Of a stretch of DNA of 64,000 nucleotides, positions 1 through 7,736 are shown piece after piece. Position numbers and translations under genes: made by a program. Below the pieces are notes generated by a model. It searched no databases and was not told the DNA's origin. It saw only the letters and a program-made list of their open reading frames with translations. Each line of letters starts with the position of its first letter. The stretch's first letter is position 1. The stretch is from Microlunatus lacustris (GTDB lineage: Bacteria; Actinomycetota; Actinomycetes; Propionibacteriales; Propionibacteriaceae). The DNA lies in contig BAAAJN010000001.1 of assembly GCA_039527025.1 (NCBI GenBank), positions 310,001 to 374,000 on the forward strand, written 5' to 3'.

Positions 1-820
1 CGGAGTTGGCCATGATCTCCACGCCGCCGCCGTGCAGGTAGGCGTGCAGGTTGCCGGCGGGCAGGAACACCGCCTGGTGCGGCGCGAGCGGCACCCGGTT
101 CATCAGCAGCGCGGCGAGCACACCCGGGTCGTCGGGGTAGGGCTCGGTCAGCTCGCGGGCGGTCCGGGCGAAGAGTCCGACGTCACCGTCGTCGGCGACC
201 TGCGCGGCCGCTGCCCCGACCCGGCCGACCACGTCGAGCTCGGCCCCGGTCAGCCGCAGCAGACGGGCGAAGACGGCGCCGAGCCGCTCATCCGCCGGCG
301 TCGAGGTGTCGGCCAGCGGAGCGACCAGCGCCAGCGCCTCGGGCACCCCCAGCTGGACGAACAGCGCATGCGTGGCCCCGGGGTCGCGGAAGCCGCAGAG
401 CGCCTCGCTCTCCTGCAGCGCGCAGAGCATCTCCGGCTTGGGCCAGGTGTCCTTGTAGAGCCGGTCCGGGGCGTCGGCCGCGACCCCGGCCGACTCCTCC
501 CGGGCGTGCCCCTCCTCGGCCTGGGCCCGGGTGGGGTGCGCCTGGAGAGAGAGCGGCTCGTCCGCCGCCAGCACCTTGAGCAGGAAGGGCAGACCGTCGC
601 CGAACTGGTTGACCACCGGCTCGCCGACCACGCCGGCCGGGTCCGCGGCGATGACCTCGGTGAGGGGGCGGTCACCCAGCGTCGACGGCGCCGAGTGGTG
701 GGCGCCCAACCAGAGCTCGGCCTGCGGCTCGTCGGTCGGCTCCTCGCCGAGCAGCTCGGGGACGAACGTCCGGGAGCCCCACGCGTAGGGCTGCCGGACC
801 CCCGTCAGCAGCTCGGCCAC
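1..820 (-). CDS. manA: Mannose-6-phosphate isomerase, class I (3' part beyond window)
   Basis: Interconverts mannose-6-phosphate and fructose-6-phosphate in the cytoplasm, feeding GDP-mannose synthesis. The reverse-strand reading frame opens with GTG at 820 and runs off the window edge after about 273 residues, so the C-terminus is missing. It shows the type I zinc-site motifs: an SLQAHP segment near residue 95 and, just before the edge, NLHAYLHGGGVE. The N-terminal QPYAWGS is also typical. The start lies one base after the stop of the upstream oxidoreductase gene, so the two are probably one translationally coupled transcript. Family assignment is firm; the GTG start is inferred from the coupling. 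Confidence 0.93.
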   Translation of the reverse strand, partial: MAELLTGVRQPYAWGSRTFVPELLGEEPTDEPQAELWLGAHHSAPSTLGDRPLTEVIAADPAGVVGEPVVNQFGDGLPFLLKVLAADEPLSLQAHPTRAQAEEGHAREESAGVAADAPDRLYKDTWPKPEMLCALQESEALCGFRDPGATHALFVQLGVPEALALVAPLADTSTPADERLGAVFARLLRLTGAELDVVGRVGAAAAQVADDGDVGLFARTARELTEPYPDDPGVLAALLMNRVPLAPHQAVFLPAGNLHAYLHGGGVEIMANS

Positions 821-821
821 G

Positions 822-1841
822 TCAGTTCCGGGTCCGCGCCGGGGCGCCGACGGCGTCCTGCCAACGACTGAGCGTCCGCGACACCGCGAGCGTGTCGGCC
901 CACGGCACCAGCGGCGACTCCACGTCGCCGGCGCGCAGGCAGCGCATCACCTCCTGCGCCTCGAAGGTGTAGCCGCCGCCCGGCCAGGACGCCACCAGCT
1001 CCTCCGGCGCGTCGACGCCCTGGCGGTAGACGCTCAGCTCGGCGGGGCGCAGGAACATGTCGTCGAACATCACCCGGCCCTTGGTGCAGTAGACGCTGAG
1101 CCGGTTGGGCAGGTCGGCCCGCAGGGTGCACAGGATCGACGCGGTCGCGGCGGCGCGCTCCGACGTCGCCGGGTATGTCAGCAGCGCTGCGGCGTGGTCG
1201 TCGACCCCGGTCGAGGCGGCCGTGCCGTAGCCCAGCACCTCCCCGGGCTCACCCAGGAACAGGTTGACCGCGTGCACCGGGTAGACGCCGGCGTCCAAGA
1301 TGGCGCCGCCAGCCTGCGCCGGGTCCAGCAGGCGGTGGTCCTCAGGGCCGTCGAAGGCGAAGCCGAACTGGGCGTCGACGTGCCGGACCTCGCCCAGCTC
1401 ACCGGAGGCGACCAGCTCGGCCGCGTGCCGGATCAGCGGGTGGGTGCGGGTCCACATCGCCTCCATGACGAACAGCCCGCGCTCCTGGGCCAGCGCCAGC
1501 AGCTCCTCGGCCTGCTCCGGCGTCACGGTGAGCGGCTTCTCGACCAGCACCGCCTTGCCGCCCTCCAGGCAGAGCTTGGCGGAGGGGTAGTGGTCGTTGT
1601 GCGGCGTCGCGATGTAGACCACGTCGACGTCCGGGTCGGCGGCCAGCTCCTCGTAGGAGCCGTGGCTGCGGCGGAAGCCGTACTCGGCTGCGAAGGCCGC
1701 AGCCTTGTCGGCCGAGCGCGAGCCGACCGCGACCAGGGCCGCCTCGTCGGGCAGCAGCGCCAGGTCCTTGGCGAGCACGGAGGCGATGTGGCCGGTGCTG
1801 AGGATGCCCCAGCCGGTCGTGGAAACGTCGGCGTCAGTCAC
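822..1841 (-). CDS. Gfo/Idh/MocA family NAD(P)-dependent oxidoreductase
   Basis: Predicted soluble sugar or polyol dehydrogenase of about 339 residues. An N-terminal Rossmann fold (GWGILSTGHIA, residues ~10-20) is followed by the family signature VLVEKPLTV near residue 100 and the C-terminal alpha/beta domain with GGAILDAGVYPVH. The substrate cannot be read from sequence. GTG 1841 was chosen because a CANNNT hexamer (CACGAT, reverse strand, 1848-1853) ends 6 bases upstream, as for leaderless genes here; an in-frame ATG at 1859 would add six residues. manA follows after one base, suggesting a carbohydrate-related role, which is inference. Confidence 0.88.
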   Translation of the reverse strand: MTDADVSTTGWGILSTGHIASVLAKDLALLPDEAALVAVGSRSADKAAAFAAEYGFRRSHGSYEELAADPDVDVVYIATPHNDHYPSAKLCLEGGKAVLVEKPLTVTPEQAEELLALAQERGLFVMEAMWTRTHPLIRHAAELVASGELGEVRHVDAQFGFAFDGPEDHRLLDPAQAGGAILDAGVYPVHAVNLFLGEPGEVLGYGTAASTGVDDHAAALLTYPATSERAAATASILCTLRADLPNRLSVYCTKGRVMFDDMFLRPAELSVYRQGVDAPEELVASWPGGGYTFEAQEVMRCLRAGDVESPLVPWADTLAVSRTLSRWQDAVGAPARTRN

Positions 1842-1931
1842 CCCGCCATCGTGGCGCATCCCACCGACACCGGTGACGCCCGGTGCCCTGGCCCGTCCTC
1901 GGCGATGAATGACACCGGTGTGGTTTGCGCC

Positions 1932-1937
1932 TACGAT
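1932..1937 (+). promoter_or_regulatory. -10 hexamer TACGAT, leaderless promoter
   Basis: TACGAT ends 6 bases before the ATG of the DUF3263 gene at 1944, so transcription should begin at or beside the start codon. Confidence 0.6.
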
Positions 1938-1943
1938 GGCGGC

Positions 1944-2252
1944 ATGGTCAGCGCCTCGAACCCGTCGCTCGAGAGCAGCGAGCCGTTCGGCGAGCTCAGC
2001 GAGCGGGACGCCGAGATCCTCGCCTTCGAGCGCCAGTGGTGGAAGTTCGCCGGCGCCAAGGAGCAGGCGATCCGCGACAAGTTCCAGATGTCGGCCACCC
2101 GCTACTACCAGGTCCTCAACGCCTTGATCGACAAGCCGGAGGCCCTGGTGCAGGACCCGCTGCTGGTCAAGCGGCTCCGCCGGCTGCGGGCCACCCGGCA
2201 GCGCAACCGGTCCGCCAAGCGGCTCGGCATCGACCTGACCATCGACTCCTAG
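1944..2252 (+). CDS. DUF3263 domain-containing protein
   Basis: Small cytoplasmic protein of 102 residues matching the actinobacterial DUF3263 family. Its core has ERDAEILAFERQWWKF (residues ~18-33) followed by a helix-turn-helix-like segment (FQMSATRYYQVLNALID). The C-terminus is very basic (many Arg/Lys), which suggests nucleic-acid binding, but no function is established that I know of. The start is fixed by the leaderless -10 hexamer. It is divergent from the Gfo/Idh gene and 40 bases upstream of the HNH gene. Confidence 0.88.
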   Translation: MVSASNPSLESSEPFGELSERDAEILAFERQWWKFAGAKEQAIRDKFQMSATRYYQVLNALIDKPEALVQDPLLVKRLRRLRATRQRNRSAKRLGIDLTIDS

Positions 2253-2292
2253 CGGGCCGTTTCTGTCAGTGGGTCCTGGCAGAATCGTCCAC

Positions 2293-3706
2293 ATGTTCGA
2301 TTCAGCGCGCGACGCGTGGACCAGTGCGGAACTGGCCGCGCGGATCGACGCGAACCAGGCCGAGCTGCGGGAGCGCGAGTGCGAGATCCTGCTGCTGGCC
2401 GCGGCCTGGGCTGACGCCCACGGGATCGATCCCACGGCGCCGGACCACGAGCCCCTGGTCGAGCGGGCCTGCACCTGGGGTGGCCAGGGGACGCCGGAGG
2501 TGTCGGAGTACGCGGTCCACGAGCTGGGCGCGCTGCAGGGTGTCAGCTCGGCGAGCGCGGAGCGGCTGATCGCGGACGCCCTGGACATCAGGCGCCGGCT
2601 GCCGCGGTTGTGGCGCCGGGTCGGCGGCGGTCACGTCCGGGCGTGGCAGGCCCGGGCCGTGGCTCAGGCCACCCACGCGTTGTCGCTGGAGGCAGCCGGT
2701 CTGGTGGACGCCGCGGTGACCCACCGGATGGGGATGTTGCCGTGGGCTCGATTCCAGCGGGTTCTCGCCGCCGCTGTCCTCGAAGCCGATCCCGCCCTGG
2801 CGGCCGAGCGTGCGGAGCGCGCGCGCACCGAACGGGATGTGACCGTCTACGCCGGCGAGCACGGGCTGAAGACCATCGTGGCCCGGGCAGCCGCCGGGGA
2901 CGCCAGCTGGTTCATGGCCACCGTCAACCGGCTCGCCGACATCCTCGCTGTCCAGGGTGATGGCGACCCGGTCGGTGTGCGGCGGGCCAAGGCCGTCCGT
3001 CTGCTCGCCCAGCCGGCCGCCGCGCTGCAGCTCCTGGTCGACCACCAGCACGAGCCCGTCGAGCCCGAGACCGACGAGCACGAGGACCAGCACCAGTCGC
3101 TGGACCTGACCCCGCCCGGGGAGCCCGGTGCGCGGGCAGCGGCGGATGCCGCGGGTGGTGCTGCACTTCCACCTCAGCGACACCGCCGTCCGAACCGAAC
3201 AGGGGCTGGTCCGGCCGGAGGACGGAGACGTGCAGACGGTGCAGCAGCTGCGGGACTGGCTGGCCGAGACCGGCTGCCAGGTCCAGGTCCGGCCGGTCGT
3301 CGACCCCGCGCAGGTCGCGGCGGTCGACAGCTACGAGACCCCGAGCTCGATGCGAGACGCCCTGATCGTCCGGCACCCCGCCGAGGTCTTCCCCTACGGC
3401 AGCGGGATGGGCCGGAACCTCGACCTCGACCACTCCGTCCCCTACCGCTCGACGGTCGACGGCGGCCCACCCGGTCAGACTGGGCTGCACAACCTCGGCC
3501 CGCTGAGCCGCCGCAGCCACCGAGCCGTCACCCACGCCCGTTGGCGACGATGTCAGCCGCTACCGGGCACCCATCTCTTCCGCTCCCCGCACGGGTACGT
3601 CTTCGTGGTCACCAACCAGGGCACCGTGGGGCTCGGCTGTGCTCCCTTCGCCCAGCAGATCTGGCGGCAGGCGGTCAGCCACGTCCAGGCCGTGCTGGCC
3701 GCGTGA
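2293..3706 (+). pseudogene. DUF222/HNH endonuclease-family gene, split by a frameshift
   Basis: The N-terminal DUF222 region (as in REP13E12-type proteins) is read from ATG 2293 in one frame to about 3118. The C-terminal HNH region continues in the +1 frame from about 3128 to TGA 3706. The second part carries the HNH signature: LDLDHSVPY, then NLGPLSRRSHR. The +1 frame has a TGA at 3107-3109, so the shift must fall between about 3110 and 3135, a stretch containing the runs CCCC and GGGG. Without it the product would be about 470 residues, normal for the family. A one-base insertion or two-base deletion would explain it, and a sequencing error in the GC-rich run is equally possible. A CAGAAT hexamer (2280-2285) ends 7 bases before the ATG. 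Confidence 0.82.
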
Positions 3707-4169
3707 GACCGCTCCACGCCGCCCGCACCGCCGGGACCAGCGGCCGGACCGGCACCTCCCGGTAACCGCCCAGCGCCAGCCCGGCCCGTCGCTCGAAGAG
3801 GTTGGCCGCGGCGCGATCCCCGGTCCGCAGCACCGACCAGACCAGGCAGGCGCCGTAGGCGGGCAGGAACGGCAGCCCTGCGCACCAGAACCACTGCCAG
3901 CTGTGCCGCTCCTCGTGCTCCAGCAGGCCGGGCCGGTGCCGCGCCCAGCGGCCGGCCGTGATCAGCACGTCGCCCACCGTGAACGCGCCGGCCACCGGGA
4001 ACGGCAGCCGGTAGCCCTCAGCCAGCAGCAGCCCTCGAGGCCCGGGCTGGACGGCCGCCCGGCCCAGCCGGGCGACGGCGAGCCCGAACGGCGTGCTGAG
4101 GTTGACCCGGTTGCCGAGGCGCCGCACCCGGTCCCGCCGCGACATCGTGCTCGAGCGCTCCGTGACCAT
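3675..4169 (-). CDS. Putative membrane protein with HExxH motif
   Basis: Product of 164 residues and unknown function. A basic N-terminus precedes hydrophobic segments (around GAFTVGDVLITAG and FWCAGLPFLPAYGACLVW). LEHEERHSWQW holds a metalloprotease-like HExxH (HEERH), and a downstream NLFERRAG could give a third ligand. The layout resembles small membrane-embedded zinc-peptidase-like proteins, but activity is unproven. ATG 4169 is supported by TACCGT ending 6 bases upstream. The 3' end overlaps the HNH gene by 32 bases in convergent orientation. Confidence 0.7.
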   Translation of the reverse strand: MVTERSSTMSRRDRVRRLGNRVNLSTPFGLAVARLGRAAVQPGPRGLLLAEGYRLPFPVAGAFTVGDVLITAGRWARHRPGLLEHEERHSWQWFWCAGLPFLPAYGACLVWSVLRTGDRAAANLFERRAGLALGGYREVPVRPLVPAVRAAWSGLTRPARPGRG

Positions 4170-4175
4170 GGCAGC

Positions 4176-4181
4176 ACGGTA
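4176..4181 (-). promoter_or_regulatory. -10 hexamer TACCGT, leaderless promoter
   Basis: Reverse-strand TACCGT lies 6 bases before the ATG at 4169 of the HExxH membrane protein gene. Confidence 0.55.
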
Positions 4182-4271
4182 GCGCCCGCCTGCGGTCTCA
4201 GAAGCCGGACAGCGTTCCCACCCACTGGGACCGCGATGTGCTCGCGCCGGGGTGCCCGCGTAGGGTTGCTG

Positions 4272-4384
4272 ACGTTCATCCAGAGGGGATGAGGGAACGG
4301 CCCTTTGACTCCCCGGCAACCGCCTGGCCACCCAGGAACGGTGCCAACTCCGCCGTGGTCGAACGTCGGCCACGACAGATGAAG
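4272..4384 (+). promoter_or_regulatory. SAM-I (S-box) riboswitch upstream of the thrC-like gene
   Basis: The leader contains the conserved S-box core. P1 is TTCATC (4275-4280) pairing with GATGAA (4378-4383). The order is then CAGAGGGGATGAGGGA, CGGCCCTTTGAC, CCCCGGCAACC, a P3 hairpin (CCTGG/CCAGG, 4323-4336), GGTGCCAACTCCG, and a P4 hairpin closed by GTGG/CCAC. It is known that this family binds S-adenosylmethionine and switches off sulfur/methionine genes. The P1 3' strand lies next to the AAGGAACAGG ribosome-binding region, 12 bases from the ATG, and I see no terminator hairpin with a T-run, so translational control is my inference. Confidence 0.88.
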
Positions 4385-4395
4385 AAGGAACAGGA

Positions 4396-5697
4396 ATGAC
4401 TGCGCTCGCAACCCCCTCCGCCACCTCGGCCGGGGTGCCCGCCCCCGCCGGTGTCCGGCCCGGAGCCTTCGGCAACGCCACTCACCTCGTCTGCCGCGCG
4501 TGCGGCGAGAAGAGTTCGCTCGGCCCGTTCTACGCGTGCCTGGAGTGTTTCGGCCCGCTCGAGGTCGGCTACGACTTCCCGAGCATCACCCGTGAGCAGA
4601 TCGAGTCCGGCCCGAAGAGCATCTGGCGCTACGCCCCGCTGCTGCCGGTGCCCGCCGACATCGCCACCTTCCGCTCGACCGATCCCGGCTACACGCGGCT
4701 GCTCGACGCCGCGAACCTGGCCGCCGACCTCGGGCTGCGCAAGCTCTGGGTCAAGGACGACTCGGGCAACCCCACGCACTCCTTCAAGGACCGCGTCGTC
4801 GCCGTCGCGCTCTCGGCCGCCCGCGAGCTCGGTCTTCACGTGCTGGCCTGCCCCTCGACGGGGAACCTGGCCAACGCCGTCGCCGCCGCGGCCGCCCGGG
4901 CCGGCATCAAGTCGGTCGTCTTCGTGCCGGAGAACCTCGAGCAGCAGAAGATCATCGCCTCTGCGGTCTACGACACCACGCTGATCGCGGTCCAGGGCAG
5001 CTACGACGACGTCAACAAGCTGGCCAGCGAGATCGCCGCGGAGGAGGAGGGCTGGGCGTTCGTCAACGTCAACGTCCGCCCCTACTACTCCGAGGGCTCC
5101 AAGACCCTGGCCTACGAGATCGCCGAGCAGCTGGGCTGGCGGATCCCCGACCAGGTGGTCATCCCGGTCGCCTCCGGCTCGCAGCTGACCAAGATCGACA
5201 AGGGTTTCGCCGAGCTGGTCCGTCTCGGCCTGGTCGAGGACAAGCCGTGGAAGATCTACGGCGCCCAGGCCACCGGCTGCTCGCCGATCGCCCAGGCCTA
5301 CCGCGCCGACCTCGACTTCGTCCCCCCGGTGAAGCCGGACACCATCGCCAAGTCGCTGGCCATCGGCAACCCGGCCGACGGGCCCTACGTGCTCGACGTG
5401 GTCCGTCGCACCGGAGGCCTGATCGCCGACGTCGACGACGAGACGGTCGTGCAGAACATCCAGCGGCTGGCCCGCACCGAGGGCGTCTTCGCCGAGACCG
5501 CCGGCGGGGTGACCGTCGGCGTCACCGCGAAGCTGATCGCCGACGGCGTGCTCGACCCCGACGCCGAGACCGTGGTCATCAACTCCGGCGACGGCCTCAA
5601 GACCCTGGACGCGGTCAGCGGCCGGGTCGGCCCCAAGACCACCATCCCGCCCCGCTACGACGCCTTCACCGACTTCTGGAAGGAGCTCGACCGATGA
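4396..5697 (+). CDS. thrC: Threonine synthase-family PLP enzyme (candidate O-phosphohomoserine-dependent homocysteine synthase)
   Basis: PLP-dependent fold-type II enzyme of 433 residues. An N-terminal zinc-ribbon-like region has C33-x2-C36 and C48-x2-C51. PLP-lysine K131 sits in NPTHSFKDR, and a Ser/Gly phosphate loop is present (CPSTGNLANA). By family this is threonine synthase, acting on O-phosphohomoserine. However, it is controlled by a SAM riboswitch and its stop overlaps the start of a MoaD/ThiS-like sulfur carrier. That context fits homocysteine synthesis from O-phosphohomoserine with carrier-bound thiocarboxylate sulfur. No hom or thrB neighbours are present. The family call is firm; the alternative reaction is inference. 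Confidence 0.92.
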   Translation: MTALATPSATSAGVPAPAGVRPGAFGNATHLVCRACGEKSSLGPFYACLECFGPLEVGYDFPSITREQIESGPKSIWRYAPLLPVPADIATFRSTDPGYTRLLDAANLAADLGLRKLWVKDDSGNPTHSFKDRVVAVALSAARELGLHVLACPSTGNLANAVAAAAARAGIKSVVFVPENLEQQKIIASAVYDTTLIAVQGSYDDVNKLASEIAAEEEGWAFVNVNVRPYYSEGSKTLAYEIAEQLGWRIPDQVVIPVASGSQLTKIDKGFAELVRLGLVEDKPWKIYGAQATGCSPIAQAYRADLDFVPPVKPDTIAKSLAIGNPADGPYVLDVVRRTGGLIADVDDETVVQNIQRLARTEGVFAETAGGVTVGVTAKLIADGVLDPDAETVVINSGDGLKTLDAVSGRVGPKTTIPPRYDAFTDFWKELDR

Positions 5698-5969
5698 GCG
5701 CCACCGTCCGCATCCCCACCATCCTGCGCACCTACACCGCCGGCGCCGGCGAGGTCCCCGCTGACGGCGGCACCTTGGCCGAGCTGCTCGACTCGCTCGA
5801 GAGCAACCACAAGGGCATCCGCGCCCGCATCCTCGACGACGCCGGCCAGCTGCGGCGCTTCGTCAACGTCTACGTCGGCGACGAGGACGTCCGCTTCTCC
5901 GGCGGGCTGGAGGCCCCGGTGCCGGACGGTGCCAAGGTCTCGATCATCCCGGCGGTCGCGGGCGGCTGA
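5694..5969 (+). CDS. MoaD/ThiS-family sulfur carrier protein
   Basis: A 91-residue beta-grasp protein ending in the Gly-Gly tail (PAVAGG) needed for adenylation and thiocarboxylation. It resembles CysO more than MoaD: a VRIPTILRTYT start, a central LESNHKGIRARILD helix and FVNVYVGDEDVRF. The ATG overlaps the stop of the upstream PLP enzyme (ATGA), so both are made from the same riboswitch-controlled message. Likely role: sulfur donor to that enzyme. No JAMM protease (Mec) or E1-type activator lies nearby. The 3' end overlaps the convergent WYL regulator by 26 bases. Confidence 0.92.
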   Translation: MSATVRIPTILRTYTAGAGEVPADGGTLAELLDSLESNHKGIRARILDDAGQLRRFVNVYVGDEDVRFSGGLEAPVPDGAKVSIIPAVAGG

Positions 5970-6924
5970 CCTCCGGGTAGGCAGCCAGCAGTTCCTCGGC
6001 CACCGCGACCATCAGCGCCGGCAGCTCGGGTGGGGCCAGCGCGCGGATGGCGGAGCCCAGAGCCGCCAGCACGCCGACCGTCGCCTCGAGCACGTGCACC
6101 TCGACCTCGAACACGACCGGCGGACCTTCGTCGAGGACGCGGGAGCGACCAGCGCCGTAGCTGGCCAGCAGGGTGAGAGCCAGCTCGTAGCGAGCCGGGT
6201 CGCAGGCGAGCCGGACGGTGTGCGACGGCGGTCCTGCGAACTGCGACCGCAGCTCGCGCCACAGCGCCCGCAGGTCGAGGTCCGGCGGCCGGCTGCTCGG
6301 CTCGTCGAGCACGGTGGCGGCCAGCACCCGGGAGACCCGGTAGGAGCGCGGCTGGCCCCGGTGCGCGGCGACCAGGTACCAGGTGCCGGCCGCCTGCAGC
6401 AGCCCGTAGGGGTCGACGGTGCGCACGCCGGTCCGGCTGGGGTCGCGGGGCCGGTAGGTCAGCCGCAGCCGGCGGTCGGCCAGCACGGCCTGCTGGACGG
6501 TGGCGAAGTGCTCCAGCTCCTCCGGTCCACCCCACCAGCCCGCGGCGTCGACCAGCACCCTGTCGCTGATCCGGGCCGCTGAGCGGCCGTGCTCGGGCGC
6601 CGCGGAACCGGCCACCTTGCGCAGCGCGGAGGCCAACGGCGCCGCCAGCCCGACCGAGTCCGCGGGGACCTGCCCGGCCAGCAGCAGCGCCTGCACCTCG
6701 GTCGCAGTCAGCTCCTCCACCGCGGGGCGGTAACCGGGCAGCAGGGAGAAGCCGCCGGTGCGCCCGCGCTCGGCGACCACCGGCACCCCAGCCGTGGACA
6801 GCGCCTCCATGTCCCGCAGCACCGTCCGCGGGGTCACCTCCAACCGCCGCGCCAGCTCGGTCGCGCTCAGCCGGCCGTGGGCGCGCAGCAGGCCGACGAT
6901 CTGCAGCAGCCGGTCCGCGCGCAC
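5944..6924 (-). CDS. WYL-domain helix-turn-helix transcriptional regulator
   Basis: DeoR-like winged helix at the N-terminus (RADRLLQIVGLLRAHGR, then ELARRLEVTPRTVLRDMEAL) followed by a WYL domain around residues 130-210 (DPYGLLQAAGTWYLVAAHRG) and a C-terminal WCX extension; about 326 residues. WYL domains sense small ligands or nucleic acids. I chose GTG 6924 because it gives the typical MRADRLL start; an in-frame ATG at 6948 would add eight residues, and no ribosome-binding site decides between them. It is divergent from the TIGR03086 gene, which is a plausible target. Confidence 0.87.
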   Translation of the reverse strand: MRADRLLQIVGLLRAHGRLSATELARRLEVTPRTVLRDMEALSTAGVPVVAERGRTGGFSLLPGYRPAVEELTATEVQALLLAGQVPADSVGLAAPLASALRKVAGSAAPEHGRSAARISDRVLVDAAGWWGGPEELEHFATVQQAVLADRRLRLTYRPRDPSRTGVRTVDPYGLLQAAGTWYLVAAHRGQPRSYRVSRVLAATVLDEPSSRPPDLDLRALWRELRSQFAGPPSHTVRLACDPARYELALTLLASYGAGRSRVLDEGPPVVFEVEVHVLEATVGVLAALGSAIRALAPPELPALMVAVAEELLAAYPEVSRPRPPG

Positions 6925-7024
6925 CTGGCGAGCATCGCAGAAAATCATGACAGCAGGTGTCCGGTATGGCGTTCGAGGATGGTCGCAGACGGTCCCGCCG
7001 GGGCCGAGCACCCGAGGAGGAACC

Positions 7025-7642
7025 ATGACCGCCACCCAGACCCACGCGACCCGCACCGACGACGTCCAGGACCCGCGCGTCGCGCTGGCCCGCAGTCAGC
7101 AGTGGGTGGCCGAGCTGCTGGCCGGGGTCACCCCCGACCAGCTCACGCTGCCCACCCCCTGCGCCGAGTTCGACGTCGCGCAGCTGGTCCAGCACCTGTA
7201 CGGCGTCGCCGACCGGGTCGAGGCCCTGGGCCACGGCCGTCCGGCTGCCGACGTGCCGGCCTTCGTCGACGACCTGCCCGAGGACCTGGCGGCCGGCTAC
7301 CGGGCGCTGGCCGAGCGGTCGCAGGCGGCCTGGGCCGACGACGCGGCCCTGACCCGCGTGGTGGTCGCGCCGTTCGGCCCGCTGCCCGGCGCGCAGGTGG
7401 TCGGCGTCTACGTCAGCGAGCAGGTGACGCACGGCTGGGACCTGGCCATGGCCACCGGGCAGCCGGCCGAGGCCGCCCCCGAGCTGGCCGAGCTGGGGGA
7501 GCGCGCCATCCGGGCCGTCCTGGACCCGCTGCCGCGGGGCGGGGTCGTCCCCTTCGGCCCGGCCGTCGAGGCCGCGCCCGGCGCCGGGCCCACGGAGCGG
7601 CTGGCCGCCTACCTCGGACGGTCACCGCGCGTCGGCTCGTGA
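7025..7642 (+). CDS. TIGR03086-family (DinB/MDMPI-like) metal-binding protein
   Basis: A 205-residue actinobacterial protein of the TIGR03086/mycothiol-dependent maleylpyruvate isomerase N-terminal type. The four-helix bundle has the usual DQLTLPTPCAEFDVAQLVQH stretch and a VTHGWDLAMATG motif, with histidines as presumed metal ligands. Members are thought to be thiol-dependent enzymes, but the substrate is unknown here. A strong ribosome-binding site (GAGGAGGAACC) directly precedes ATG 7025. It is divergently arranged with the WYL regulator. Confidence 0.85.
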   Translation: MTATQTHATRTDDVQDPRVALARSQQWVAELLAGVTPDQLTLPTPCAEFDVAQLVQHLYGVADRVEALGHGRPAADVPAFVDDLPEDLAAGYRALAERSQAAWADDAALTRVVVAPFGPLPGAQVVGVYVSEQVTHGWDLAMATGQPAEAAPELAELGERAIRAVLDPLPRGGVVPFGPAVEAAPGAGPTERLAAYLGRSPRVGS

Positions 7643-7736
7643 CCTCGGCTGCTCGTCCCCAGGGTGACCACTGGTGCTGTCCACAGGCCCGGACGGGGGA
7701 GCGCCGCTGTCGGTGCGGCCAGGCAGACTGGCAGGC

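Noticed and set aside
2293..3706. DUF222/HNH gene as part of a mobile element
   Set aside because: No inverted repeats, target duplications, integrase or transposase nearby; it is a solitary HNH-family gene.
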